From NCBI GenBank assembly GCA_016199015.1, contig JACQHN010000040.1, positions 1-6,083 of the forward strand: a stretch of DNA of 6,083 nt. The letters run 5' to 3'. Within the stretch, counting starts at the first letter, position 1. Each line of letters opens with the position of its first letter. Below the pieces are notes generated by a model, which had not been told where the DNA came from, searched no databases, and was given only the letters and a program-made list of their open reading frames with translations. Origin of the DNA: Nitrospira defluvii (GTDB lineage: Bacteria; Nitrospirota; Nitrospiria; Nitrospirales; Nitrospiraceae). This document shows, in pieces, positions 1-6,031 of this stretch. The position numbers were made by a program, and so were the translations under genes.

Positions 1-477
1 GTACTGCACGGTGGGCGTACGCTGCCGCAGCGCCGCGCAGCCCTGGAAGGATTTCGACGGGGGACTTTTCGGGTGTTGGTGGCAACCGACATCGCCGCCC
101 GGGGGATCGATGTGGCGAATATCGCCCACGTGATCAACTATGATGTGCCCAATTGTCCAGAGGACTATGTCCACCGTATCGGGAGGACGGCTCGAATGAG
201 AGCGACCGGCCGCGCGACGACCTTTGTCACCGCCGAAGACCACGAGCAATTGCGCGCGATCGAGCGCTTGCTTGGTCAGGCCGTGCCGCGTGCGGATGGG
301 AGTCTGGCCTCAACCGGTACCACGGCACGATCTGAGGGGCATGCGCCACGCAGCGAACCGGAGCGTCGCCGCAGACGAGGAGGATCATCCCAGGGGTGGA
401 GGCAGACCACCGATGGTGGCGTGCGAGAGCCGAACGGGGAAATCAAGCATGGAAGTGATCTTGGACCGGTCTCTTAA
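1..477 (+). CDS. DEAD-box RNA helicase, C-terminal part (5' end outside window)
   Basis: This is the last 158 residues of an ATP-dependent superfamily 2 RNA helicase, open from base 1 to the TAA at 475-477. The RecA-like domain 2 is visible: LHGG near residue 2, then VATDIAARGIDV (motif V), then YVHRIGRTAR (motif VI, whose arginines contact ATP and RNA in this family). Motif VI has Ala where HRIGRTGR has its last Gly, a tolerated variant. The IERLLGQAVPR segment is the usual end of the helicase core. After it comes a tail of about 60 residues rich in Arg, Ser and Gly, probably a disordered RNA-binding extension. Such helicases remodel RNA during ribosome assembly or decay. RhlE is the nearest subtype by motif wording, but the missing N-terminal domain prevents a firm symbol. 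The next gene begins about 30 bases downstream, so co-transcription is likely. Confidence 0.95.
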   Translation, partial: VLHGGRTLPQRRAALEGFRRGTFRVLVATDIAARGIDVANIAHVINYDVPNCPEDYVHRIGRTARMRATGRATTFVTAEDHEQLRAIERLLGQAVPRADGSLASTGTTARSEGHAPRSEPERRRRRGGSSQGWRQTTDGGVREPNGEIKHGSDLGPVS

Positions 478-497
478 TTCATACGATCATACGTTGC

Positions 498-505
498 AAG
501 GGAGG
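498..505 (+). promoter_or_regulatory. Ribosome binding site that decides the start of the next gene
   Basis: AAGGGAGG is a strong Shine-Dalgarno match. It lies 1 base before the ATG at 507, 4 before the ATG at 510 and 7 before the GTG at 513. Only the GTG has normal spacing, so 513 is the most likely start. Confidence 0.65.
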
Positions 506-512
506 AATGATG

Positions 513-851
513 GTGAGTGATCAGAAACAGGACGCGCCCCGGGCAGTGAGTCAGTGGCTCAGAATTCCTGACGGGACGATGGTGCAACATCGTTTGGATG
601 GGCAAAAGGGGCATATCGACGGACTGACCGAAATTGTCACGGGCCCGAGCAGGAATCCCGATGGGCGGACACAGTATCGGATCAACGTCGGCAAGGGAGA
701 CCGGGTGCTCATTGCGGAAGAGGATCTCTTGATTGTGACGGATGCCGAGGGGTTGGTGAAAATGGCAAAGGAAAAGGGCGAATACCGCTCACTGGTCAAC
801 AAGCAACTGCGTGGTGTGTTTGGGGAAGACCGCTTCGTAAAAACAGCCTAG
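513..851 (+). CDS. Small conserved-looking hypothetical protein
   Basis: I do not recognise a named family. The frame is open from the ATG at 507, but Shine-Dalgarno spacing favours the GTG at 513, giving 112 residues starting MSDQKQD. The protein has no signal peptide and no membrane segment, so it is probably cytoplasmic. The middle (about residues 15-80) alternates short beta-type stretches with turns: RIPDGTMVQHRLDG, HIDGLTEIVTG, TQYRINVG and RVLIAEEDLLIV. This suggests a small SH3-like beta barrel, the kind of fold seen in many nucleic-acid or protein-binding modules; that is inference only. The C-terminal 30 residues are charged and look helical (LVKMAKEKGEYRSLVNKQL). It lies 35 bases after the helicase stop on the same strand and is followed by a strong hairpin, so it is probably the last gene of that transcript. 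Confidence 0.75.
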   Translation: MSDQKQDAPRAVSQWLRIPDGTMVQHRLDGQKGHIDGLTEIVTGPSRNPDGRTQYRINVGKGDRVLIAEEDLLIVTDAEGLVKMAKEKGEYRSLVNKQLRGVFGEDRFVKTA

Positions 852-878
852 TCCGGCCAGATCAGTCAGGCAAGGGTC

Positions 879-918
879 GGCCCCGGAGCCCCTGTTTAAT
901 ACAGGGGTTCCTGGGGTC
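879..918. terminator. Strong hairpin between convergent genes
   Basis: CCCCTGT (889-895) pairs with ACAGGGG (901-907) around a TTAAT loop. The stem continues outward through GGAG/TTCC with one G-U pair, then a single bulged T at 912, then CCCC/GGGG, for about 15 paired bases plus two weak outer pairs. No T-run follows on either strand, so it is not a textbook intrinsic terminator. Its place between a plus-strand stop (851) and a minus-strand stop (896-898) fits a bidirectional terminator or 3'-end stabiliser. Confidence 0.55.
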
Positions 919-1084
919 CCCATTGCAACCCTTCCAGATCAGGATCATCTCCCTCCGATGTCGTGGGCCGTATGGGCTTGTCGGCCTTGCGTTGTACACG
1001 TCGGGCTTCCTTCTCCCGCTGTTTGACTTGCTTGGCTTTCTCTCGATCGCGTTTCGCGATGGTGGTCTTGCCTGCTCGTGCGAT
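896..1084 (-). CDS. Small basic/acidic charged protein with probable ATC start
   Basis: This is a 62-residue reading frame with no ATG, GTG or TTG near its front. A TAG lies in frame only 5 codons upstream of the proposed start, so initiation must occur in a very narrow stretch. AAGGAGG (1090-1096) sits exactly 5 bases before ATC (1084-1082), so ATC probably acts as the initiator, as ATT or ATC does in a few bacterial genes such as infC. The product begins (M)ARAGKTTIAKRDREKAKQ, and the first 35 residues are dominated by Lys, Arg, Glu and Gln and look like one long helix. A Pro/Thr hinge follows, then an acidic tail with GDDPDLEGL. From memory, small proteins opening MAR.GK and ending with a D-P-D-(I/L)-.G tail occur in several phyla without known function. 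The final codons lie inside the hairpin at 879-918. It follows the 93-residue gene by 54 bases and is probably co-transcribed with it. Confidence 0.7.
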   Translation of the reverse strand: MARAGKTTIAKRDREKAKQVKQREKEARRVQRKADKPIRPTTSEGDDPDLEGLQWGPQEPLY

Positions 1085-1089
1085 GGTTC

Positions 1090-1096
1090 CCTCCTT
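1090..1096 (-). promoter_or_regulatory. Perfect Shine-Dalgarno before the ATC start
   Basis: On the minus strand this reads AAGGAGG, the full anti-SD complement, followed by GAACC and then ATC. This is the main evidence that translation begins at 1084 despite the non-canonical codon. Confidence 0.7.
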
Positions 1097-1138
1097 CTAT
1101 TCGTGTTCCCTTAGTGGTGATCGAATAGACCTGCCTCG

Positions 1139-1420
1139 TTATGTGCCGGATGGCCGACGGGCGGTACGGGGCGTGCTGGTGCGCGCATGGGCACGCGCAG
1201 GGCGCGCCTGGGTTTGTTCTGACCGGGCTCGAGTCTCTGCCCCAAACCCAGAACTGGCCAAAGCCGTCACCTCGCGACGGATCTGATCCATCGGAGTCTC
1301 CTGGGATTCTAGAGAGGGGTCGACGAGTCCGAGTTGTGTCCAGCGAATTCTCAGCTTCGGGACGGTTCGCTTTTTCTTGTGTGCAGGTTTATTGCCCCGC
1401 CAGACGGACGTAATTTTCAT
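1139..1420 (-). CDS. Small, strongly basic hypothetical protein (93 aa)
   Basis: I do not recognise the family. The start ATG at 1420-1418 is supported by AAAGGAG 6 bases upstream. The first 35 residues are Lys/Arg-rich (GNKPAHKKKRTVPKLRIRW) and look capable of binding nucleic acid or ribosomes. A short helical stretch follows (MDQIRREVTALASSGFG, about residues 44-60). The last 30 residues are built almost wholly of Ala, Arg, Thr, Ser and Pro and are probably disordered. There is no signal peptide, membrane span or cysteine. The low-complexity tail could in principle result from a frame slip, but neither other frame offers a better continuation, so I keep it as one gene. It is the first gene of a two-gene minus-strand unit with the 62-residue protein, which has a similarly basic N-terminus. 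Confidence 0.65.
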   Translation of the reverse strand: MKITSVWRGNKPAHKKKRTVPKLRIRWTQLGLVDPSLESQETPMDQIRREVTALASSGFGAETRARSEQTQARPARAHARTSTPRTARRPSGT

Positions 1421-1426
1421 CGTACA

Positions 1427-1433
1427 CTCCTTT
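1427..1433 (-). promoter_or_regulatory. Ribosome binding site of the 93-aa gene
   Basis: AAAGGAG on the minus strand, 6 bases before the ATG at 1420. It is the best reason to treat this frame as a real gene rather than a chance open frame. Confidence 0.65.
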
Positions 1434-1512
1434 CGGCGAACAACAGGATGGCGATGTCCAGGCCATCAAACTGGGTGCAGTGGGGCATATACAAAATCCC
1501 GCCCCATGCGTT

Positions 1513-1547
1513 GCCCATTTCCTTGTCCGGTGAGGAAGGGAATGGGC
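1513..1547. repeat. Inverted repeat / hairpin
   Basis: GCCCATTTCCTT (1513-1524) pairs with AAGGGAATGGGC (1536-1547) over 12 positions with one G-U pair, around an 11-base loop. There is no adjacent T-run. It could be a weak terminator for the minus-strand operon that ends at 1788, 240 bases away, or a protein-binding site. The role is unknown. Confidence 0.4.
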
Positions 1548-1787
1548 CGTAGGAGGAACGTAAATTAGGGGAACGATCGCGCAGCAATACCGCAGAAACG
1601 CGAAGCGTAGGGTGTTACTCGTAGCTCGTACGGTGTATCAATTTATCATGCTTTCGATAGTCTGGTCAATGAGCCGACTGTGCATCAGATTGAGCGATCA
1701 ATGGGAGACTGCGTTACAGATTAAGCTGTTGCCGCAGGTGGGAGAGCGGTAGACCATGGGAGCGGCCGATCCTGCATTCCCGCAGAG

Positions 1788-3342
1788 TTAGGGGGGGGGA
1801 CTGGGTTCAGGCGACCTGCTGGAGGGTCGTCGAATGCCAAGTTTTCTCAGGCGGCTGCGTAAGGTTTTGGGATTGAGTCCAAGCAGATGGGCCGCCCCCT
1901 GATCGCCATAGATTCGCCATTTTGTCCGTCCCAGTACGTCCATGATGTGGTTACGTTCCACTTCACCAAGGTTTTCAGGCTGTTTCCTCGACAGGCTAGG
2001 ACCCGCCTGCACGGGCGGGAGTAGCATCTCATCCACCGTGACGCGGGATGCGCCGGATAGAATGACGGCCCGTTCGATCACATTGTGAAATTCACGCACG
2101 TTGCCGGGCCAGTTATAGGTGAGCAGTCGTGCCATGGATTGAGGATCGAAAGCGAGGTGCGGCCGCTTAAGTTTAGTCCCGATCTGAGCGAGAAAATGCT
2201 GCGCGAGTAGATGAATGTCCTCGCGCCGTTCCCGAAGCGCGGGTAGGGTGATGGGAAAGATATGGAGGCGGTAGTACAGGTCCGTTCGAAAGGTTCCCTG
2301 CTGAATTGCGGCCGACAGGTCGGCATTGGTGGCGGCGATCAGGCGAACGTCCACTGAAACCGGCTGAGTTCCGCCGATTCTATCCACCATGCCGTCCTGG
2401 AGGACACGCAGCAGCTTGGCCTGGGTCTCGAGTGGCATTTCGCCGATCTCGTCCAGGAATAAGGTGCCGGTGTGCGCCAATTCAAAGTGCCCAGCCAGGC
2501 GTAGCTGCGCTCCGGTAAATGCGCCTCGTTCATGACCGAATAATTCATTCTTGATGAGCTCAGAGGGAAGCGCCGCGCAGTTGACGCGAATAAACGGCTT
2601 GCGGCTGCGTGCGCTCAAGTCGTGAAGGGCCTGAGCCAGCACTTCTTTGCCGGTCCCGGTTTCTGCGAGAAGGAGGACAGTCGTATCTGTCGGGGAGCGA
2701 CGGCTTTGACAAGATCCAGCACCTTGGTGAAGGAGGGCGATGTGCCGACCACCAAGCGCAGGTTGCGGCTGGCTTTGACCTCTTCTGCGAGGTACTCATT
2801 CTCCCGGCGCAGTTGTTCGCTGAGTTGCTTGATCTGCTGGTAGGCCAGCACATGGTCAATGGTGTAGGCGATCTGAGTTGCGACTTGCTGGAGGAACTTG
2901 CAATCATCCGGATCCGGGGCGCCTGATTGCACGCTGCCGATATTCAATGTGCCGAGACAATGTTCTCGGACGAGCAGCGGAAGGTTGATCATCCGGCCCA
3001 AGCCTTCTTGGGCATAATAGCGGTTTTCTAAAAATACTTGCTCTTTCTGGAGATCCCCCGGACGTGCAGGCGCCTGTTGTCATAGACCCATCCGACCGCG
3101 CTGCCTTCGCGAGGAATGACGCTGTCGTGCGCGAGGGCCGGTGTCGCCATGTTGGTGATGACGGCATAAAACCGAAAGGAATCGATGCTGGGTTCGTACA
3201 GGGTGATGCCGGCGCGATCCCAGGGGATCACCTTTTGGATTTGATCGGCGATGACACGCCACAGGCTCTCGATGTCGCGCTGCGAGTTCAGGGCATTCGT
3301 GACTTCGAGGAGTGTCTCAAAATTCAGGGTGGCGCGCTGCAT
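1788..3342 (-). pseudogene. Sigma-54-dependent activator (GAF, AAA+, Fis-type HTH), interrupted by two frameshifts
   Basis: This is a bacterial enhancer-binding protein of the FhlA/NtrC class, which uses ATP to open sigma-54 promoter complexes. The frame breaks at a C5 run (plus strand 3055-3059) and a G4 run (2692-2695). Adding one base at each gives exactly 518 residues. Domains in the restored protein: GAF sensor about 5-165; coiled-coil linker about 165-192; AAA+ from about 195, with Walker A AETGTGKE at 227-234, GAFTGA sigma-54-contact loop at 274-279, Walker B LFLDEI at 295-300, FRTDLYYRL near 352-360 and WPGNVREF near 412-419; and a Fis-type helix-turn-helix about 464-504 (GAAHLLGLNPKTLRSRL). 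Walker A has Ala in place of its first Gly. There is no receiver domain, so a small ligand in GAF is the likely signal. ATG 3342 has an in-frame TAA two codons upstream but no clear ribosome binding site. The C-terminus ends in prolines from a C9 run and may be unreliable. It follows the porin by about 60 bases. Confidence 0.9.
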
Positions 3343-3398
3343 GGCGGGTTAAAAATTCGTCCAGACTTGTACGATGCCCCAGTCCTGGTCGGCGGAAG

Positions 3399-3414
3399 TG
3401 CCAAGTTAGTGCCG
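3399..3414 (-). promoter_or_regulatory. Possible second sigma-54-type promoter before the activator gene
   Basis: The minus strand reads CGGCAC-TAACT-TGGCA. The invariant GG and GC of the -24/-12 elements are present at the correct 10-base separation. Mismatches to TGGCAC-N5-TTGCW are the first base and one T of the -12 box. The site overlaps the restored porin stop codon (3408-3406) and would start RNA near 3388, some 45 bases before the activator ATG. Confidence 0.3.
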
Positions 3415-5057
3415 GATATAAGGACCGGAGAAAAAGTGGCCATAGATGACCGCCAGGGAAACTTTACCGTCAACGAACATATGGCTTCATGCGATATCGA
3501 GTTCGTCGCCGATGTGGGTGATCGTGTTGTCGGATCGAGAAAAAATCAGCGGGCCCTGTGAGCCGCAGGTACCAGTTGTCACGGGCACTTGCCAAGTACT
3601 TGCGCAGAGCCCAGATTTCGACGTGATCGCGCGCGGTCGGGCGAGCCTGCAGATTCACCTGCGGTTGCACGCTGTTGCGCCAGGCTCCGTTCAACATGTA
3701 CCCGACGTGGAGAAAATTGGTCGGGAAGAAGTTCTCAAACGTATTGGCATTGCCGCTGCAACTGCGGGCAAGACTCCCGCTCGGCGTGACACAATTGCTA
3801 TCGCCGTCTCCCGAAGCGTAGTCGAATCCGATGGCGAGCCTCGGTCTCCAGCGATGGGTGTACCAGGTGTGGCCGAGCCAGGTTCCGGAGGCCCAGGCGT
3901 TGATGGTGAGGTTGCGTTGATTGTCGAACCCGAACCCGTCCGCGGTGCGGCCGAATTGGTAGGCCGTTTCCTGCACAAAGTCCCAATTGCCGTCTCGGAG
4001 TTCTACGCGAAGCCCGACCATGTGCCGCAACTGGGAGGCCGACTTGGGTGTGTAGAGACCGGGGTTGGCCCGTTCCGGCAGCCGGTTGGAATAGAGCACG
4101 TAATAGGGTTCCAGAATCATCCGTGGAACACTGCGGATCTGGTTGTACATCACCACCATATCGACGTCGCTGCCGGCGTCGGTTGCATGCTGCGATTGCG
4201 CCGGATTGCAGGGTGCGGACAACCCGTCCGGGCTACAGGTCAACAGGTTCGGTGTAAGGCTGCCTCCGGGCTGCCCTTGTCCCAGGTCCGTTTCAGAATT
4301 TCGAAACCAGCCGAGCTTCATGTCAAAATCGGTCCCGGCGTAACTCAGCATGACCCCGTCATGCGAGTAGCCCGTGTTGGCCCAATCGAAATGTCCGAAC
4401 AGGCGTTGATTGCCGAAGACAACATATTGCCGGCCGATTTGTATGCTCAGGCCTTCAATGCCGGCGAGGTTGCGGAGCAAGGCATAACTCGCGCGAATGC
4501 CCAGCCGACATTGTCCTGATCGTTGTGTCGCACATTGATGGTTGAGCGCATCGCCATCCGAAGTGCCTCCCGTGGGACTGCCGTTTCCACCCCAGGTTGC
4601 CGAGTCTCGCAACTCTAAGTAAAAGTTGAGATTGGGGGAAGGATCGTATCCCAGGCCCAATCGTGCCCACTGTTGGATGTAGAAGTCGCTGGCGCCGGGG
4701 CCGCTGTTTGCCGTTGTTCCGGATCCGGATCCGGAGACGTTGAGGCTGTTGCAGGCGCCGCTGATCGGAGCGCCGTTGCCGAAGCAGACACCGTTTCGCC
4801 ATTCCGGCCGCACTCGGAGGTCGGCGCGCATCCAGAAATTCAGGAGGTCAAAGGCCGACCATGCCGGCAACGTCGCGACCTTGTCAGTCTCGATCACACC
4901 CATGTCAGATGACGAAAAGAATACCGGGGAGACCGGTCCATAACCGACATGCCCGGCCTCGGCTTGGAGTGGATTGGGCGCGAGCATGATCCATGATGTC
5001 TCCATGAAGAGGAGACAGAGCAGGAGAAATCTCCACCTGGCGAGGGGGGGGAAACAT
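3406..5057 (-). CDS. Alginate-export-family outer-membrane beta-barrel porin, frame disrupted near both ends
   Basis: The protein resembles the alginate export family (AlgE-like, Pfam PF13372), large single-chain outer-membrane barrels; Nitrospira genomes carry several of unknown substrate. The uninterrupted frame is 3470-5005. Family-like signatures are FDLLNFWMRADLRVRPEWR, FYLELRDSATW, IQIGRQYVVFGNQRLFGHFDWANTGYSHDGV, ILEPYYVLYSNR and WDFVQETAYQFG, with alternating aromatic strands. The apparent start METSW has no ribosome binding site and falls inside a signal peptide. Upstream in the same frame come LARWRFLLLCLLF residues but no start codon. Shortening the G8 run at 5044-5051 by one base joins them to ATG 5057 and gives a signal peptide ending about LQA-EA (residue 32). 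Near the 3' end, removing one base at 3551-3553 restores PLIFSRSDNTITHIGDELDIA. A TGA at 3487-3489 then interrupts, and in the same frame SHMFVDGKVSLAVIYGHFF continues to TAA 3406. All corrections together give 549 codons plus stop. The substrate is unknown. Confidence 0.85.
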
Positions 5058-5100
5058 CGGCCCTGATGACAGATTCACTGTTCAATGAAACGAACGGCCA

Positions 5101-5592
5101 TTAGAAACTCATACCTGCTCGCTCTTCCATGTTGCGCATGAACTCCTCGTGCTCTTTCACCGTGTCGGCGCCTTTCGCACGGATGTGCCGGTCACGCGCG
5201 TGGAATTCATCGGGAGTTACTCGATAGCAAAAGTCCCACAAGGCATCTGCGCTGTGCTCATCGATGCCACCGACCCGTGCTTCCAGCATGACCATACGCT
5301 CATTGACGCCGTCGTAAGTGGCGCGCCGGTTGCCAGCGCGGTGCAGCTCGCGGATCTTGCTCGTCTGATCGACATAGGCCTGGAAACTTCCTGGAATCAA
5401 TTTTTTTTCGGCCATTGTTTGATACGTCACAACTTGGCCGAGCAGTTCCTCCGCCCAGGCGGGTGACTTCTGGTTGCTGTTCCACACAACCGGCTCGAGG
5501 CCATTGGAGAATCCATGGGCGGGGGCGAGCCCCAGTAGGTTCCAACCCCCGAGGAGCACGACTGCTGAATGGAAAGCGATGGTTCGGTTCAT
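5101..5592 (-). CDS. Secreted alpha-helical protein of unknown function, first gene of the porin operon
   Basis: I do not recognise this 163-residue protein. The start ATG 5592 is set by a run of Shine-Dalgarno repeats just upstream; the frame stays open further to about 5658, but that extension has no such signal. Residues 1-27 form a signal peptide (MNRTIAFHS, hydrophobic VVLLGGWNLLGLA, then PAHG), so the mature protein is periplasmic or attached to the outer membrane. It lacks the lipobox cysteine and any heme CXXCH motif. The mature part is mostly charged helix with many Glu, Arg and His (TSKIRELHRAGNRRA, NERMVMLEARVGGIDEHSADALW, FHARDRHIRAKGADTVKEHEEFMRNMEERAG). Only one cysteine is seen in the mature part. 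It lies about 43 bases before the restored porin start and is the first gene after the sigma-54 promoter. Function with the porin, for example as a periplasmic partner or binding protein, is inference from position only. Confidence 0.85.
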   Translation of the reverse strand: MNRTIAFHSAVVLLGGWNLLGLAPAHGFSNGLEPVVWNSNQKSPAWAEELLGQVVTYQTMAEKKLIPGSFQAYVDQTSKIRELHRAGNRRATYDGVNERMVMLEARVGGIDEHSADALWDFCYRVTPDEFHARDRHIRAKGADTVKEHEEFMRNMEERAGMSF

Positions 5593-5596
5593 CTGG

Positions 5597-5613
5597 TCCT
5601 CCTCCTCCTCCTT
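5597..5613 (-). promoter_or_regulatory. Tandem Shine-Dalgarno repeat before the secreted-protein gene
   Basis: The minus strand reads AA followed by five GGA units, ending four bases (CCAG) before the ATG at 5592. Several overlapping anti-SD matches are available, which fixes this start and suggests strong translation. Confidence 0.7.
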
Positions 5614-5695
5614 GATGTGTACCCAGCACGCGATTGGCCGGGTGAACGATGGTCTCATCGTGCTGTAAGGGGCACGCCGGATAGATGGTGGTCAT

Positions 5696-5711
5696 AGCAA
5701 TGCCTGTGCCA
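5696..5711 (-). promoter_or_regulatory. Sigma-54 (-24/-12) promoter of the secreted protein-porin-activator operon
   Basis: The minus strand reads TGGCAC-AGGCA-TTGCT, a full match to TGGCAC-N5-TTGCW with GG and GC separated by 10 bases. RNA would start near 5685, leaving a leader of about 93 bases before ATG 5592. The same-strand gene at 1788-3342 encodes a sigma-54 activator, which makes the site functionally plausible and suggests autoregulation. Confidence 0.85.
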
Positions 5712-5715
5712 TTAC

Positions 5716-5725
5716 GAACCGGTTC
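5716..5725. promoter_or_regulatory. Perfect 10-bp palindrome next to the -24 box
   Basis: GAACCGGTTC is a perfect inverted repeat lying four bases upstream of the sigma-54 -24 element (about -31 to -40). It could be an operator where a repressor would block the polymerase, or chance. No family-specific consensus is recognised. Confidence 0.3.
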
Positions 5726-5737
5726 TCTGGTAAAGGC

Positions 5738-5750
5738 CAAGTCGTTGATT
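5738..5750 (-). promoter_or_regulatory. IHF-type DNA-bending site
   Basis: The minus strand reads AATCAACGACTTG, matching every fixed position of the IHF consensus WATCAANNNNTTR. Its centre is about 60 bases upstream of the predicted RNA start, where IHF sites commonly lie to loop an enhancer-bound activator onto sigma-54 polymerase. Confidence 0.55.
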
Positions 5751-5787
5751 TGTTAAGAACGCGTGCGGCGGCTGCTCAAACTATTTC

Positions 5788-5798
5788 CACGAATCGTG
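5788..5798. promoter_or_regulatory. Candidate enhancer (activator-binding) palindrome
   Basis: CACGA-A-TCGTG is a perfect 11-base inverted repeat centred about 108 bases upstream of the predicted sigma-54 start, beyond the IHF site. That is the normal range for an upstream activator sequence. Its assignment to the operon's own activator is inference. Confidence 0.35.
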
Positions 5799-5866
5799 AT
5801 TGGTAACGGTATGGGCGTGAAATGAAACGGTGTTGGTGATTGAAGATCAGACTCCGGAGGAAACGT

Positions 5867-5956
5867 ATGGCAACGAGGATCGATGGCTGGTGCAGTCGTT
5901 TGCCGGGTCGGCAGCGACTCGACGTCGATGCCGCTGAAGTGGGAAACCAAAAATGA
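5867..5956 (+). CDS. Doubtful 29-residue ORF with a good ribosome binding site
   Basis: GGAGG (5856-5860) lies 6 bases before ATG 5867, and the frame runs to TGA 5954-5956, encoding MATRIDGWCSRLPGRQRLD and ten more residues. It has no recognisable domain. A second frame (GTG 5830 to TGA 5937, 35 residues, VLVIEDQTPEETYG...) overlaps it with equally protein-like wording, so neither is secure. Confidence 0.2.
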   Translation: MATRIDGWCSRLPGRQRLDVDAAEVGNQK

Positions 5957-6031
5957 ATTCGCAACGGGCCGTGTCTCGTGTAGGGTGAACAGAGGGTGGA
6001 AGTGGTTGATGAATCGAAAGTTCTATTTTAG
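5957..6031. other. Intergenic remainder with no recognised element
   Basis: This spacer lies between the doubtful small ORF and the repeat at the right edge. I see no promoter, hairpin or gene start I would defend. Confidence 0.4.

Larger units (their letters stand above)
1421..1787. other. Intergenic stretch without a supported gene
   Basis: No open frame here has both a ribosome binding site and protein-like composition. It contains a hairpin (1513-1547), a close direct repeat CTCGTA (1618-1623 and 1625-1630) and a small ACGC-GAA-GCGT stem near 1598-1608. The promoter of the 93-aa gene must lie here; a weak TATAT-like element near 1487-1491 is not strong enough to call. The downstream end of the activator gene at 1788 has no clear terminator. 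Confidence 0.5.

Noticed and set aside
551..802. Minus-strand frame of 83 codons
   Set aside because: Shadow of the small plus-strand gene at 513-851, no ribosome binding site.
923..1114. Plus-strand hydrophobic frame resembling a membrane peptide
   Set aside because: It is the exact codon-register complement of the charged 62-residue gene; Lys/Glu codons read backwards as Phe/Leu codons.
1648..1752. Plus-strand 34-codon frame starting MLSIVWSM
   Set aside because: No ribosome binding site and no recognisable features.
3386..3401. TGGCAC with TTCCG then CCGAC as a sigma-54 promoter
   Set aside because: The -12 GC is replaced by GA, so the essential element is missing; the overlapping 3399-3414 site fits better.
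3064..3561. Plus-strand open frame of 165 codons
   Set aside because: Antisense to the activator GAF region and porin end; no protein-like motifs.
3446..4519. Long plus-strand open frame of 357 codons
   Set aside because: It lies antisense to the porin, has no family motifs and no ribosome binding site, and is explained by GC-rich codon bias of the opposite strand.
5593..5658. N-terminal extension of the secreted protein to ATG 5658
   Set aside because: It would bury the signal peptide and translate the GGA repeat as a Glu run; the ribosome binding array points to 5592.
5753..5950. Minus-strand frame of 65 codons upstream of the operon
   Set aside because: Pro/Ser/Thr-rich random composition, no ribosome binding site, and it covers the regulatory region of the sigma-54 promoter.
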